A stretch of DNA of 64,000 nucleotides from NCBI RefSeq assembly GCF_022809115.1, contig NZ_JALGBH010000001.1, forward strand, positions 186,001 through 250,000, read 5' to 3'. Below, one piece after another: positions 1 through 9,830 of this stretch. The position numbers and the translations under genes are program-made. Numbering within the stretch: position 1 is the first letter of the stretch; each line of letters begins with the position of its first letter. The DNA is from Pedobacter montanisoli (GTDB taxonomy: Bacteria > Bacteroidota > Bacteroidia > Sphingobacteriales > Sphingobacteriaceae). The notes beneath the pieces are model-generated. The model worked only from the letters and a program-made list of their open reading frames with translations. It searched no databases and was not told where the DNA came from.

Positions 1-3000
1 GCGGTAAAGCTGTTTAAGTTTACAGGCAATGTATTTAGCTGATATAAGTTTGAAGTAATCGTTAATCCACCTTGCAAAGTTACTTTAACCATATAATTGC
101 CTTGTTGAACAGGTTGATAAATGGCTGCTGTAGCTCCATTTATAGGATTGCCATTTAAATACCATTGATTGCCAGTAGCGATAGGTGATATCAAAGCACC
201 ACTTTCTTGTGTAATGGTTAAATTGCTTAAGGTTACAGCTTGTTTTGTGGTAAGGGTTTCTCCAATAGGTTTGGCCTTTAAATCGTAAAAGAAATACCAG
301 AAATTGTTCATAGAAAGGCCGCTTGCTCCTGTATGTGATACAAGTGAGAACAAACCGGTATTTTCTGTAAACGGATATGCTGCAGCTCCCGCAGCTCCGT
401 TATTTCTAAACAGCGTTGCACCATTGTTAAATTCGGCAACGATATAAAAAGATCCTGCATAAGGAAAAACAATATCTAACTGATATACTTGTCCAATATC
501 AGTTGATACATCTGATGCCGAAGTTGAAGTACTGGCCGGATTACGGGTATTATTTACGCTAATGGTGGAAGATGATACTTTTACTCCTATATTGGCATCG
601 TAAACGTTAAAAGTAACTGCACCCCGATAGCCTACGTACAAACGGGCACTCTCTATTTTTAAAGGAACTTTAGTTGTAAAATATAAGTTATATGGTGCTT
701 GTCCGTAAGTACCACTACCATATACAGCTTTACTTGCAGGTCCCATATTACCCAGGTAATTATTAAGTCCTACATAATAGGTATTGTTGCCAGCAGGTGC
801 CTGCGTAGTAATTACCGCATTACCTGTACTAAACGAAGCCGTTGAATTCATTGCATCATACCAAAACAAAGTACCGTTATTTTGTCCAGAGGTTAAATAA
901 TAGGTACCCGTAACATCCGTATAATAAGCTTTTGCATCGCTAACAGATGGAACATTAGAAATCGTGATGGTTTTGCTGGTCAGATCGTCGCTTGTAATGG
1001 CATCACCACTTAAAGCTGTTTGAGCATCTATGGTATAGGTTTTTCCAGATTGTGCATTAAATGTGGTTTGTAGAAGAAATGCGGTTTCGTTATTAGGTGC
1101 GATACTACCATAATAAGTTTCATTAATCGTGGCAACAGTAACTCCTTCTTCCTTTACCAAAATATTAACCGGTATAGCCGATGCCGTATTGGCCCCGTAA
1201 TTTTTAAGCTTAACCATTATTCTTTTTGCAGGACCTGCCATTTCTCCATTAACAGGGCTTACAATTTCATTTAGGCCCACATTAACCGCAGTTTCTGTAA
1301 ACTTAACCCTATAATCCTGAGTTTCGCCCTTGGCATAAGTACCACAAGCTTGCACATCATTCGCTGCTGACGTTTCTAAAAGTACTATTCTTAATAAAGC
1401 ATAATTATTAGGTATTACTGTAGTTGGAACTGTTATGGTTGTTCCGTAAATGCCATTTGCATTTATAAGCCCTGTATAGGCCACAGTTTCATCCGCATCA
1501 TCGAAATCACCATCGCCGTTCCAATCTATAAATACTTTGGCTATTTTATTAAAATCTGAACCACATGTACCTAAAGACAAGCTCAAATTATAGCTTTTTC
1601 CTCTTTCCAGTGTTATGGTCTGAGCAGTATTATCTGTATAAGAAGTACAACCAGCAGCAGCATTATAAATCAGATTAGACAACGTAAAAGCGGTAATCTT
1701 AGAATCTGTACTGGATACAGGTGCCGAAGCACAATAAGCCGTACCGCCTATTCCTGTAACAATTAATGAAAAAGGCTGACTTCCACTTTGTAAATTATTT
1801 TTATGACCAATGGTAATTGTATATGTTTTTCCTGGTATGGCATTGGCAATGTAGATCTGCTCTACATTATCTCTAAAATTATCTCCCGTAGTTGCCGCCG
1901 CTGCCGGATTTGCCGGATCCAGTATCCATGGATAATAAGTAGCAACACCGTCACTTATTCTCATATCCAAATCGTTCACCAATCGTAGCGTAGGATTATT
2001 TAGTGCATTAGTAGTTGATATAGGTGTAATGGCGGGATCTGTCCAGCAAATGGTAGCTAGCAATGGTCCATTACCCGAAGCCACCACCTGAATAGTTTGT
2101 GTTTGTCCCTGCGTTAAAGCGCGTTCTGAAATTAAACTCTTTGTACCATTGTTCAGAATAGCTTTAGCAGCTTTTTCGGCATTCAATAATCCCCAGCCAA
2201 ACTGATAATCGGGACCTAAACCTGGCCCTGCCTCGTTTGTAGTTGCAATGGCCAAGCCTTTTAAAGAGGCCGAACGCATAAATGCTCCATATTTCTGAAA
2301 ATAAAGTTCTTGTAATAATACCAATGAACCTGTTACATTAGGAGCAGCCATAGATGTACCCGACATGGTAACGTATCGGTCGTTACCGGTATTATTTGCC
2401 GAAATCACACTAACCCCATCGGCTACCAGATCGGGCTTAATACGTCCATCATCTGTTGGTCCCCATGAGCTAAAGCTAGACATCATGATCTCACTTGATA
2501 ATGAAGCACCGTATTTCAGGCCATATATTGCACCTACGGTAAGAATATTCTTTGCCGTTCCGTAACTGGGGATAATATCATAACCATCGTTATTGCTCAT
2601 ACCCGCAGGTCTTGCTCCTGCATTTACCATTGCTCCAGCAGTATTATAACGATAGTAGTTTGCCCCAACAGCAGGGCCGTTGTCATTACGGTTATTGCCT
2701 GCCGATTTTACAGGCAGATAGTAAGGTGCATTGTAGCATATATTATCCCAGGTTTGGGCCTTACTATCGTAGTAACCAAAATTATAATCTTCATTATCTC
2801 CCCATCGCCCGTAGAACTCCCACCTGCTGCTCACATCGTTATAACTCCAGCCACTTATACGGCCGTATGAATGATTGGACAACAACAAATTTGCTGCTTC
2901 TAAAGACATTTCAGAATTATCGTTATTAAAATCGTAGGATAAAAGTTGTGGCAAGCCGTAAGCCATACCTTTGACCGAACTATTTATGCCTGCTGCAGCA

Positions 3001-3518
3001 ATCGTACCTGCTACATGGGTGCCATGCGAAGCGTTTGCCGCACCATCCTTAACTATTATTCGTGAACCTGTAAACTCCTGATGGGTAGTTAAAACAGAAC
3101 CACCATCCCATAAGGCCACCTTGTTATTGGGAATAGTACTTCCATTGAGGTTTAACCCCAAAATACCTCCGGTGTATAGCTTATTCGTTTGAGTAGTACC
3201 TGCAGCCGTTTCATTGGTTGTTGCCTCGTATATAGGCAGGCCTTCACTATCTACTCCTACCAATTGTATGATTTTACCCTGCTTGCTTATTCTAAATGTG
3301 GCCCATCCTTTTTGTTTGGCTATATCCCAGGCTTTTTTACGCTCTTTATTCATTACCTTGGCTAAATCTTTACCATTTTGCCTCAAAAAAGCAGTATTAG
3401 TTGTAAGTGATTTATTATCCTGAGCTGAGGCTATTTGAAATAATGTCATGCAAAAGAACCATGACAAAAAAATAGTACGGCTCAAAGATTGTTTTTTAAT
3501 AAAAGGTATAGGGGGCAT
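1..3518 (-). CDS. Secreted subtilisin-like serine protease (S8), C-terminus beyond window
   Basis: This is the first 1172 codons of a large exported protease; the reading frame stays open to base 1, so the C-terminus is missing. Residues 1-32 look like a signal peptide ending in ASAQ. The S8 catalytic triad is visible: Asp138 in VALWDGG, His165 in SHGTHVAG and Ser389 in MSGTSMAAP. After the protease domain come a GEVED-like segment near residue 660 (VFIDWNGDGDFDD), a CARDB/Ig-like segment, and further beta-rich modules. The last visible residues, LPVNLNSFTA, match the linker that in Bacteroidota commonly opens a final domain plus T9SS sorting signal, and the neighbouring 921-residue protein has LPVTISTFTA just before such a domain. 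A C-terminal T9SS signal outside the window is therefore likely but not seen. Natural substrates are unknown. The start is the only ATG before the signal peptide. Confidence 0.92.
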   Translation of the reverse strand, partial: MPPIPFIKKQSLSRTIFLSWFFCMTLFQIASAQDNKSLTTNTAFLRQNGKDLAKVMNKERKKAWDIAKQKGWATFRISKQGKIIQLVGVDSEGLPIYEATTNETAAGTTQTNKLYTGGILGLNLNGSTIPNNKVALWDGGSVLTTHQEFTGSRIIVKDGAANASHGTHVAGTIAAAGINSSVKGMAYGLPQLLSYDFNNDNSEMSLEAANLLLSNHSYGRISGWSYNDVSSRWEFYGRWGDNEDYNFGYYDSKAQTWDNICYNAPYYLPVKSAGNNRNDNGPAVGANYYRYNTAGAMVNAGARPAGMSNNDGYDIIPSYGTAKNILTVGAIYGLKYGASLSSEIMMSSFSSWGPTDDGRIKPDLVADGVSVISANNTGNDRYVTMSGTSMAAPNVTGSLVLLQELYFQKYGAFMRSASLKGLAIATTNEAGPGLGPDYQFGWGLLNAEKAAKAILNNGTKSLISERALTQGQTQTIQVVASGNGPLLATICWTDPAITPISTTNALNNPTLRLVNDLDMRISDGVATYYPWILDPANPAAAATTGDNFRDNVEQIYIANAIPGKTYTITIGHKNNLQSGSQPFSLIVTGIGGTAYCASAPVSSTDSKITAFTLSNLIYNAAAGCTSYTDNTAQTITLERGKSYNLSLSLGTCGSDFNKIAKVFIDWNGDGDFDDADETVAYTGLINANGIYGTTITVPTTVIPNNYALLRIVLLETSAANDVQACGTYAKGETQDYRVKFTETAVNVGLNEIVSPVNGEMAGPAKRIMVKLKNYGANTASAIPVNILVKEEGVTVATINETYYGSIAPNNETAFLLQTTFNAQSGKTYTIDAQTALSGDAITSDDLTSKTITISNVPSVSDAKAYYTDVTGTYYLTSGQNNGTLFWYDAMNSTASFSTGNAVITTQAPAGNNTYYVGLNNYLGNMGPASKAVYGSGTYGQAPYNLYFTTKVPLKIESARLYVGYRGAVTFNVYDANIGVKVSSSTISVNNTRNPASTSTSASDVSTDIGQVYQLDIVFPYAGSFYIVAEFNNGATLFRNNGAAGAAAYPFTENTGLFSLVSHTGASGLSMNNFWYFFYDLKAKPIGETLTTKQAVTLSNLTITQESGALISPIATGNQWYLNGNPINGATAAIYQPVQQGNYMVKVTLQGGLTITSNLYQLNTLPVNLNSFT

Positions 3519-3540
3519 GTAAATATTTTTAGCGGTAAAC

Positions 3541-3588
3541 AAAAAACTGCCACATCAATTAAGAGAGCGCCTTAATGATATGACAGTT
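3541..3588 (-). terminator. Strong intrinsic terminator after the 921-residue T9SS protein
   Basis: Arms at 3545-3563 and 3571-3588 form a stem of about 17 base pairs (AACTG-CA-ATCA-TTAAG pattern, with G-U pairs and one bulge) around a 7-base loop. On the minus strand the stem runs straight into six U residues (3541-3546). It lies 20 bases past the stop codon at 3608 and only about 25 bases before the S8 protease start at 3518. Confidence 0.8.
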
Positions 3589-3607
3589 ATGTATAATTGT
3601 TTTTGAT

Positions 3608-6373
3608 TTATTGCTTAACCAGTTTAGATTGAATAACTTCCGATCCGTGTACAATCTGAAGAACATAAACACCTTTTGGCAATTGACTGTTAAATGCAAT
3701 CGAACTGCTTTCTGAACCATTATGATCAAAGCTACCTTTCTGTATTACTTTACCTGCCACATTGGTTAATTTGTAATTATATGTTCCTTTGATGTAGTTT
3801 ACCAAACTAACCTTAAGTGTATTACCCACTAATGGATTTGGATAAATCTGTGCTTCCTGTACTGCTAATGAAATAACCTTAACGGATCTCAGTTCATTAA
3901 ACGGGCTTATTGTTCCATCGTTATCCACTCCTTTTAAACGGTAGTAATTCACACCCAGTTCTGGCTTAACATCTAAAGCTGCATAACTTGATGAGCCATT
4001 AGCCGCTACTTCTGCCACACTTATAAAGTCTGTGCCATTTTGTGAGCGCTCAACCACATAACGGTTTACATTTGTTTCTATGCCCACAGTCCAGCTTAAG
4101 TTTACTTTGTTATTATTGAGCTTGGCGGTGAAGGTACTAATGGTTACCGGCAACACTTCATCTTCTGTTATAGCCGAAATCATATATCTATAGAGTGCTG
4201 AACTAAGAGATAATGTATTGCTGGTACGTGCTCTGGTGTAATATGCCCCTGTTCTGGCCGGATTTTCTGTCTGCACACCGATAGGGTAAAATTGTTGTGC
4301 AGTTTCTAATGCTATTCCTACCATAAAATTTTGGTTGGTAATGGTAGTAGGAGTTTGCAGTAAGAAATCTTTATCCGTATCCAAATCGGTACTTTGTATA
4401 ATATAACTATCTGATTGGGCTACAACATTTCCATTTCCATCAGCTAGCACAGCATATATGCTTTTACCTGTATTTGCGGCATTAGAACCAATTCTAAGCC
4501 TAACAGCTTTAATTTTTTTTGTTCCTGTTAAGCTGTGTTTTACAAGAAAAATAATATCACCATTTGATGCACCATAATTTGAGGTACGCGGTGCTTCATT
4601 GGCATAAGAAAAAATTCCATCGGTAATTACCTGATTAATGCTCAATGCTTTGGCCGTTTCATTATTAGAAGTTACTGTTATAGTATTAGTTCCTTTGGCT
4701 GCAGCAGTAAATGCTCCAAAAGACACCGTAGCCGATTGGCCTGCACCTAACTTCACTATTGTTTGCGCACTGGCAAAAGTATTTGCTCCTGATATGGCAA
4801 GATTCACCGGTACATTATTCATAATAGTTTCACCGTCGTTAGTAATAACAGCTTGCATTATTTCACCTGCACCAAGTGCAAGTGGGTTTTTACCTAACGC
4901 ATATACAGCATTTACCGTAGTGATATTGCTATTTAGAACCGCATTAGAGGTTATCGCCTCTATCATTGGCTTAACCGATGTACTGCCAAAAGTTGTGGTA
5001 GCTCCACTATCATAGGCATTTCCTGTAGAATAGAAAGTACCTGGCCTTACCGGACTCTCCGGCTGTACAGCTATAGGGTAAAACTTATTTACTCCATCTC
5101 CCATAAGCGCCACACCTACATAAAATTCTTCGTTGGTTAGGGTTGCATTAGCCGGAGTAAAGTTTAAAACCAAAAACTTATCAATATCACCAGCTTCTAT
5201 ATTATATATGGCTGATGTTGCCAGGGTTACACCAGCACTATTAATAAGTACAGCCTGTATAGGTTTTCCTATACTGTTATCTGCATCGTTGCCTACCTTA
5301 AATTTGAGCGCTTTTACATTAACTGTACCATTAGCTTTATACTTGGCCGCATAAACACCAGTACCATCATTATAACCATAGGCCCCCGAAGAAGCTATAC
5401 CAATATTATGTGAAAATCTGCCATCTGTTACTTCTTGTGAAACCTGAAGGCTATTATTAGCACTATTGTCATCTGTAGCAGTGCTTATGCTTACATTAAT
5501 GGTATTAGTACCTTTAACTGTAGGTACAAAATCATCAAAAGTTACCACTGTTGATGCTTCAGATGTCAGTGTTGCAATATTCTTGGTACTCGTAAAAGTA
5601 TTAGCTCCTGTAATCGTTAGGGTAACATCAATATTATTTTGTACGGCAAGTCCATTATTTGTTATCCTAGCAGCTATTTTTTGCAAGCCCTCATTTACCG
5701 GTGCGGTGCTCATTGCATATACAGATGAAACTCCTGCATCATTAGCCGGTAGCTGATAAGCAAAACGTGTATAGGGACGAAAAGGACTGGTAGCTATGGT
5801 ATTACTTGCTCCGGTAGCACTAGATGTTGATGAAGAAGAGAACAAACCATCTTTTCCATTTATCTGCGAATTGTTACAGAAAGCGGTGTTAGCAGTACCC
5901 AAGGTACCAGCATTACTCCACTCAAAAGCTACATACAAGCCCCCACCCGTATAGGTAAAAGCATCTCCGTTTTGAAATTCTAAATCGGTAGCTGCTGTTG
6001 ATGTTAAGGTAACAGCACCATCACTTACCTTTGTCATTGCGGCTATGGCCGCACTAAAACTGGTTCCTTTTTGATAATCTGCATCAGTAGTGTTCTGAAG
6101 ATAGATCTTTAAATTACCCGTTGCAGTCATTGCAGCGGTGGCATCTTTATAACTGAAACCAATGCCTTTCAGTTGAGTACCTGCTCCTACACCCCCATCT
6201 GACATTTCTGATGCAGGAATATAGTAAACACATTTGGTATTTCTGTGCGAAGTTTGCGGAGCCCGTCCGTTGGCTGAAGTATTTGTACCTATAATTATGT
6301 TCTTGTAGGTAAGTTGCGCATCGACCACCGATGTACAAAATGCTAGTATTAATAAGAGTAAAAGTTTCTTCAT
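3608..6373 (-). CDS. T9SS-secreted repeat protein with C-terminal sorting domain
   Basis: A 921-residue exported protein of unknown function. Residues 1-19 are a clear signal peptide (MKKLLLLLILAFCTSVVDA). Two homologous units of about 260 residues lie at roughly 211-475 and 476-735. Each has a CARDB-like half (ITGANTF and KGTNTI in unit A, ISGANTF and KGTNTI in unit B) and a jelly-roll-like half sharing a FYPI-VQ-E-P-R-G-YY pattern. After LPVTISTFTA comes a fibronectin-like segment with VERSQNGTDF, then the type A T9SS sorting domain with IYPNP near residue 835, ending KLVKQ. Such domains direct export through the type IX system and attachment to the surface or release. It resembles adhesin-like proteins; no catalytic motif is seen. 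It ends in a strong terminator. Confidence 0.9.
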   Translation of the reverse strand: MKKLLLLLILAFCTSVVDAQLTYKNIIIGTNTSANGRAPQTSHRNTKCVYYIPASEMSDGGVGAGTQLKGIGFSYKDATAAMTATGNLKIYLQNTTDADYQKGTSFSAAIAAMTKVSDGAVTLTSTAATDLEFQNGDAFTYTGGGLYVAFEWSNAGTLGTANTAFCNNSQINGKDGLFSSSSTSSATGASNTIATSPFRPYTRFAYQLPANDAGVSSVYAMSTAPVNEGLQKIAARITNNGLAVQNNIDVTLTITGANTFTSTKNIATLTSEASTVVTFDDFVPTVKGTNTINVSISTATDDNSANNSLQVSQEVTDGRFSHNIGIASSGAYGYNDGTGVYAAKYKANGTVNVKALKFKVGNDADNSIGKPIQAVLINSAGVTLATSAIYNIEAGDIDKFLVLNFTPANATLTNEEFYVGVALMGDGVNKFYPIAVQPESPVRPGTFYSTGNAYDSGATTTFGSTSVKPMIEAITSNAVLNSNITTVNAVYALGKNPLALGAGEIMQAVITNDGETIMNNVPVNLAISGANTFASAQTIVKLGAGQSATVSFGAFTAAAKGTNTITVTSNNETAKALSINQVITDGIFSYANEAPRTSNYGASNGDIIFLVKHSLTGTKKIKAVRLRIGSNAANTGKSIYAVLADGNGNVVAQSDSYIIQSTDLDTDKDFLLQTPTTITNQNFMVGIALETAQQFYPIGVQTENPARTGAYYTRARTSNTLSLSSALYRYMISAITEDEVLPVTISTFTAKLNNNKVNLSWTVGIETNVNRYVVERSQNGTDFISVAEVAANGSSSYAALDVKPELGVNYYRLKGVDNDGTISPFNELRSVKVISLAVQEAQIYPNPLVGNTLKVSLVNYIKGTYNYKLTNVAGKVIQKGSFDHNGSESSSIAFNSQLPKGVYVLQIVHGSEVIQSKLVKQ

Positions 6374-6412
6374 AACAGTTAGTTTTTGGTTTAGTTGGTT
6401 GATTTTTTAGGC

Positions 6413-6452
6413 AAATAACAGCCTGGCCTGTATTAAAACCAGGCTGTTATTT
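6413..6452 (-). terminator. Perfect 14-bp inverted repeat, likely terminator
   Basis: Arms AAATAACAGCCTGG (6413-6426) and CCAGGCTGTTATTT (6439-6452) are perfect complements around a 12-base loop. The hairpin lies between the small membrane protein gene and the 921-residue protein gene, both on the minus strand, 43 bases after the upstream stop. Its A/T-rich outer stem could supply the U-tract; no separate long U run follows. Confidence 0.6.
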
Positions 6453-6495
6453 GAATTAGATTTCTTATTTCGGTTAAAAAAAGGTAAGCTATCTT

Positions 6496-6903
6496 CTAAG
6501 CATATATTAAGATTTGTTTTAACTTACTTTGATTTAGAAAAGAGATAAGCTCTTCCGATGACCTATGTTCAATTAAGGTTAGATTAACAAATGTTGCCTT
6601 TTCATTGCAAATTATTTTTAAAACATCTTCCTTAATTTCGCAATCAGTAACTTTGTTTAAGTTAATACGTCTAGAAAAAAATCTCCCTAGTACCACAAAG
6701 TTTTCATCATCAATTAAAATATAATTAGCTTCCCTATCAAGGAAAAGAAATAATGTAAAAGAAACTCCAAGAAAGAAATAAGAGTAAGATCTCCAAGTGT
6801 GGTCTGTTTGCAAAAAAATATCCATAATAAACATTATAACAAACAGTGGCCCCACGAAATAGCTTAACTTATACCTTCTTTTTTTGAGTTTTATTTTAAT
6901 CAT
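6496..6903 (-). CDS. Small membrane protein of unknown function, two TM segments
   Basis: I do not recognise a named family for this 135-residue protein. The first half is basic (KIKLKKRRYKLS) followed by two hydrophobic segments at about 15-30 and 40-55, as expected for a membrane hairpin. The second half is soluble and beta-rich (NYILIDDENFVVLGRFFSRRINL, with a conserved-looking I-L-V alternation), similar in layout to small bacterial proteins with two TM helices and a PH-like or YcxB-like domain. That comparison is by layout only. It sits alone between two terminator-like hairpins (6413-6452 and 7010-7047), so it is probably transcribed on its own. No SD-like start signal or Bacteroidota promoter was convincing upstream. 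Confidence 0.6.
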   Translation of the reverse strand: MIKIKLKKRRYKLSYFVGPLFVIMFIMDIFLQTDHTWRSYSYFFLGVSFTLFLFLDREANYILIDDENFVVLGRFFSRRINLNKVTDCEIKEDVLKIICNEKATFVNLTLIEHRSSEELISFLNQSKLKQILIYA

Positions 6904-7009
6904 CTATTCATATTCTAAAATTAACAAACCTCGTAATTCTTTTTATTGGATAGCGTAAGACATCATTGATACTTTATCTACATATAATAACTTATGGATA
7001 AATTTGATT

Positions 7010-7047
7010 TTGCACTGGCAATCTGACACTTTAAACCGCCAGTGCAA
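7010..7047 (-). terminator. Hairpin at the end of the Sus-type operon
   Basis: Arms TTGCACTGGC (7010-7019) and GCCAGTGCAA (7038-7047) are perfect complements with an 18-base loop. The hairpin begins 9 bases after the stop of the DUF4302 gene on the minus strand, the last gene of the sigma/FecR/SusCD locus. The downstream sequence is A/T-rich but lacks a clean U run, so termination is inferred from position. Confidence 0.5.
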
Positions 7048-7055
7048 TTCTATCA

Positions 7056-8396
7056 TTATTCTCCAAGTCTTCCGTATAGCATATTATTAAGATTAGTTGC
7101 TGATTTAATAGCACCTATTGGGAATTTCACAGAAATATCTGAGCTCGCTGCCCAATCTAACACAAACTCTCGCTCATCTCCAGTGCCAAATAGAGCATCT
7201 ACAGGTGCTACCTGTGCTGAGCGAGTATTCCAGTTATTTCCACCATCTATTCCTGTGCGTTTTAACCATAGTCTATTACCCTCTCTTCTGTACTGATAGG
7301 TTGCTGATGCAATAAAAGGATTTACCCCAGAAGTATAAGAGATGTAAAAAATGGCTGTTGTACTATTGGTGAAAGCAAAATACATATTGTTAATAGGGCG
7401 AGTTGGACTAGAATTTAAAAACAATTCTCTTACCTTATCGAAAATATGCACATTGGCTGTAACTCCCGGAATAGGATCACCAGCTACTAATTTTTTAAAG
7501 GTTTTGTTATAATCAAAAACCAGATCAAGCTTATACAAAGGTGAATTTTGCGAAGCAAGTTCTGTTGTTGTATCATCTGTAAATATCAATTGTATCTTGT
7601 TACCCTGATAGGTTAATCCCTTTATCAGTTTTCCATTATAAGGTACATAATAAGAACGGACTAAATTAAGCGCTGAGATGGTATAATAAAAAGGAGAAGT
7701 AACTATAGAGGTAACGCTACCAGAAGCGTTAACATAGCTAAATTTGATAATTTTGCCTGCATAATCTATATCTACTCCTAAATTGCCATTCTGCCCTCCA
7801 GACAAATAAGAGAACATATAGTTATTATTATAAGCAGCCGCAAAATTTGTTTTATAACTATTGATGCCTCCGTTTAAATATGACTGTTGTTCGTTTTTAC
7901 CCAGCTTGATCAATGTTAACGGATAACTATATTTTTTACCCTTGAACAATAGTGAATCGCCTTTTTTACCTACATATATAAATTCAATATCACTTTTATA
8001 ACCCTGTCCGGCAGTACCACCTGCTACACCTGGCACAGGATCTTGCATAATAGATATGTAATTGTAAGTATCAAATAATAATGAAGGTGTATTTGTAGGG
8101 GATACTCTATAGGTTGATTTTTTGAGATCCGTACCCGAAGTAGTTGAATAATCGCTCAGCATAGAAACATTTTGGTCTGCATCAAACTGAAAGTAGAAAC
8201 CATAACCTCCTTTTAATCCAGTAGCAAAACCTCCTTTCCAGCCATATTGTGCTGTTTTTAATTCGTTTCTGATGAAATTCAGTGTATCTGCCATTCTTTG
8301 CTCTGGTGAGGCATAAAAAATATCCTCAACCTCAGTTTTACGACAGGCTGTAAACCCTAACAATAGCATTACAGCATATATAAAATTCTTTCTCAT
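7056..8396 (-). CDS. DUF4302 family lipoprotein
   Basis: This 446-residue protein starts with a lipoprotein signal, MRKNFIYAVMLLLGFTAC, with the lipobox cysteine at position 18, so it should be anchored in the outer membrane or periplasm. The body begins SPEQRMADTLNFIRNELKTA followed by YGWKGGF and GYGFYFQFD, which I recognise as the DUF4302 pattern. This family is commonly found next to SusC/SusD pairs in Bacteroidota; its biochemical role is not known. The gene starts 1 base after the stop of the zinc metallohydrolase gene, so the two are almost certainly translated from one message. It is the last gene of the locus and is followed by a hairpin. By position it may help bind or process whatever SusC/D imports. 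Confidence 0.88.
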   Translation of the reverse strand: MRKNFIYAVMLLLGFTACRKTEVEDIFYASPEQRMADTLNFIRNELKTAQYGWKGGFATGLKGGYGFYFQFDADQNVSMLSDYSTTSGTDLKKSTYRVSPTNTPSLLFDTYNYISIMQDPVPGVAGGTAGQGYKSDIEFIYVGKKGDSLLFKGKKYSYPLTLIKLGKNEQQSYLNGGINSYKTNFAAAYNNNYMFSYLSGGQNGNLGVDIDYAGKIIKFSYVNASGSVTSIVTSPFYYTISALNLVRSYYVPYNGKLIKGLTYQGNKIQLIFTDDTTTELASQNSPLYKLDLVFDYNKTFKKLVAGDPIPGVTANVHIFDKVRELFLNSSPTRPINNMYFAFTNSTTAIFYISYTSGVNPFIASATYQYRREGNRLWLKRTGIDGGNNWNTRSAQVAPVDALFGTGDEREFVLDWAASSDISVKFPIGAIKSATNLNNMLYGRLGE

Positions 8397-8397
8397 G

Positions 8398-9813
8398 TTA
8401 TTTTAATACTATTGGTCCGTAGAAATAATTAGCAGAGTTACCTTTCTCTGAAAAGCCTGCAAAAGTCTTATATAATGGACTTGTACTCGGAAGAGTTGCC
8501 GGCAAGAAATCTGCAACGAACACACGGTTCGTAAAGTACGGCAACAGATAAGTCTCAAAACCAGAGAGCATGCCCGAAAGCTTTCCATTGTTATAAGCTG
8601 AGGTTGTCGGATCAGGATTTCTTTTCGCAAATGTAATCTCGTTTGCCGGCGCGTTAACAGTCATATCAAAATCGTAAGATGCAGTATAAACAGTTGTACC
8701 TGTTCCTTGCGTAAAGGTTACATTCAACGTCATCATTGTTGCACTTGGGAAGGTTAACGCCATTGTGCGAATTTTGTTCGCATTAGACATACTTCCTGCC
8801 AATGTTGTATAGTTTGTAAACATTGTTGTGAAAGTAGCAGACTTACCATAAGTGGTATAATGTGCAGCAGCCGGATCATAAGTAAGTGTGTTTACTTTGT
8901 TCTGAGCTAACCAGGTTTGGAAAGTCTGTGATAAATCTACAGGATCTTGTGCTCCATAAATGGTTTTTAACGCATTTTGTACTTCGGCTTGTAAAGTTCT
9001 GAAATTGATACCGAAAGCATCCTGAAAGTATTGTACTACCAGTTCTTCTTTTCTACGCAATTTCTTTTGTGCATCTATAGGTGCCGATATCACATAATTA
9101 TTAAACCAAACCTGTCCCATTACCAATAAATGGGCAGTCATTTCAGCAAAATCTTCGGTATATACCATTCTGGCATAACGGCTTACAAAGCCCAGTGATT
9201 TTGCAATCTCGGCCGAGTTTTGGGTAGCGTTAGTCCAGTCAGAATAATAATCTGCCTTGGTTATTTCAGAAAATTCTGGTGGAATGATTACATTCTGGTT
9301 TAAGATGTGGGTAAACTCATGGTGCATGGTTCTGATTTTTCTCCTCACACCACTTTCACTTTCCAGATCGGTTATTTTAAAATTATTTACGTCATAAAAT
9401 ACCACTTTACGACCGCCCTCTGCTGTGGCCAATTGTACTGATCCGTTAGAATTGTAAGATACTGAACCATAAAGCACATACTGTTTTGGACATAGGGTCT
9501 TAATAAAGGCCTTACCTGCAACCTTCTCGTAAGGTTTAAGATAATTATTAAGTACGGCTTCTAATACCGGCTGCACCTTATCAATATCAACAGGCGATAT
9601 ATCTTTAGACACATCGGTAAGATTCCTGTTAAAGCGATAAATAATTTCTATGTTATATGGAGTGGTAATATTTGTTGCTATCCAACGGTCCAAGTTATTC
9701 TCGACATTAAAGTCTGTATTATACTTGTTCATATCCACATCCAAAACTTCCTTCTTTTTACAAGCAGAAAGCACCAGCGTTATTGCTATGATGTATAAGA
9801 ATATTTTTTTCAT
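8398..9813 (-). CDS. Substrate import-associated zinc metallohydrolase lipoprotein
   Basis: A 471-residue lipoprotein with signal peptide MKKIFLYIIAITLVLSAC (Cys18). The zinc-binding HExxH motif is HEFTH at residues 165-169 within RTMHHEFTHILNQ, and a later YTEDFAEMTAH supplies a plausible third ligand, as in gluzincin-like enzymes. The family (the LP_HExxH_w_tonB group) is defined by genomic linkage to TonB-dependent SusC/SusD importers, which matches its place here directly after susD (17-base gap) and before the DUF4302 gene. It probably hydrolyses an amide, peptide or other bond in the imported substrate at the cell surface or in the periplasm. The substrate cannot be read from sequence. 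Confidence 0.9.
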   Translation of the reverse strand: MKKIFLYIIAITLVLSACKKKEVLDVDMNKYNTDFNVENNLDRWIATNITTPYNIEIIYRFNRNLTDVSKDISPVDIDKVQPVLEAVLNNYLKPYEKVAGKAFIKTLCPKQYVLYGSVSYNSNGSVQLATAEGGRKVVFYDVNNFKITDLESESGVRRKIRTMHHEFTHILNQNVIIPPEFSEITKADYYSDWTNATQNSAEIAKSLGFVSRYARMVYTEDFAEMTAHLLVMGQVWFNNYVISAPIDAQKKLRRKEELVVQYFQDAFGINFRTLQAEVQNALKTIYGAQDPVDLSQTFQTWLAQNKVNTLTYDPAAAHYTTYGKSATFTTMFTNYTTLAGSMSNANKIRTMALTFPSATMMTLNVTFTQGTGTTVYTASYDFDMTVNAPANEITFAKRNPDPTTSAYNNGKLSGMLSGFETYLLPYFTNRVFVADFLPATLPSTSPLYKTFAGFSEKGNSANYFYGPIVLK

Positions 9814-9830
9814 GATCTACTATGTTTAAG

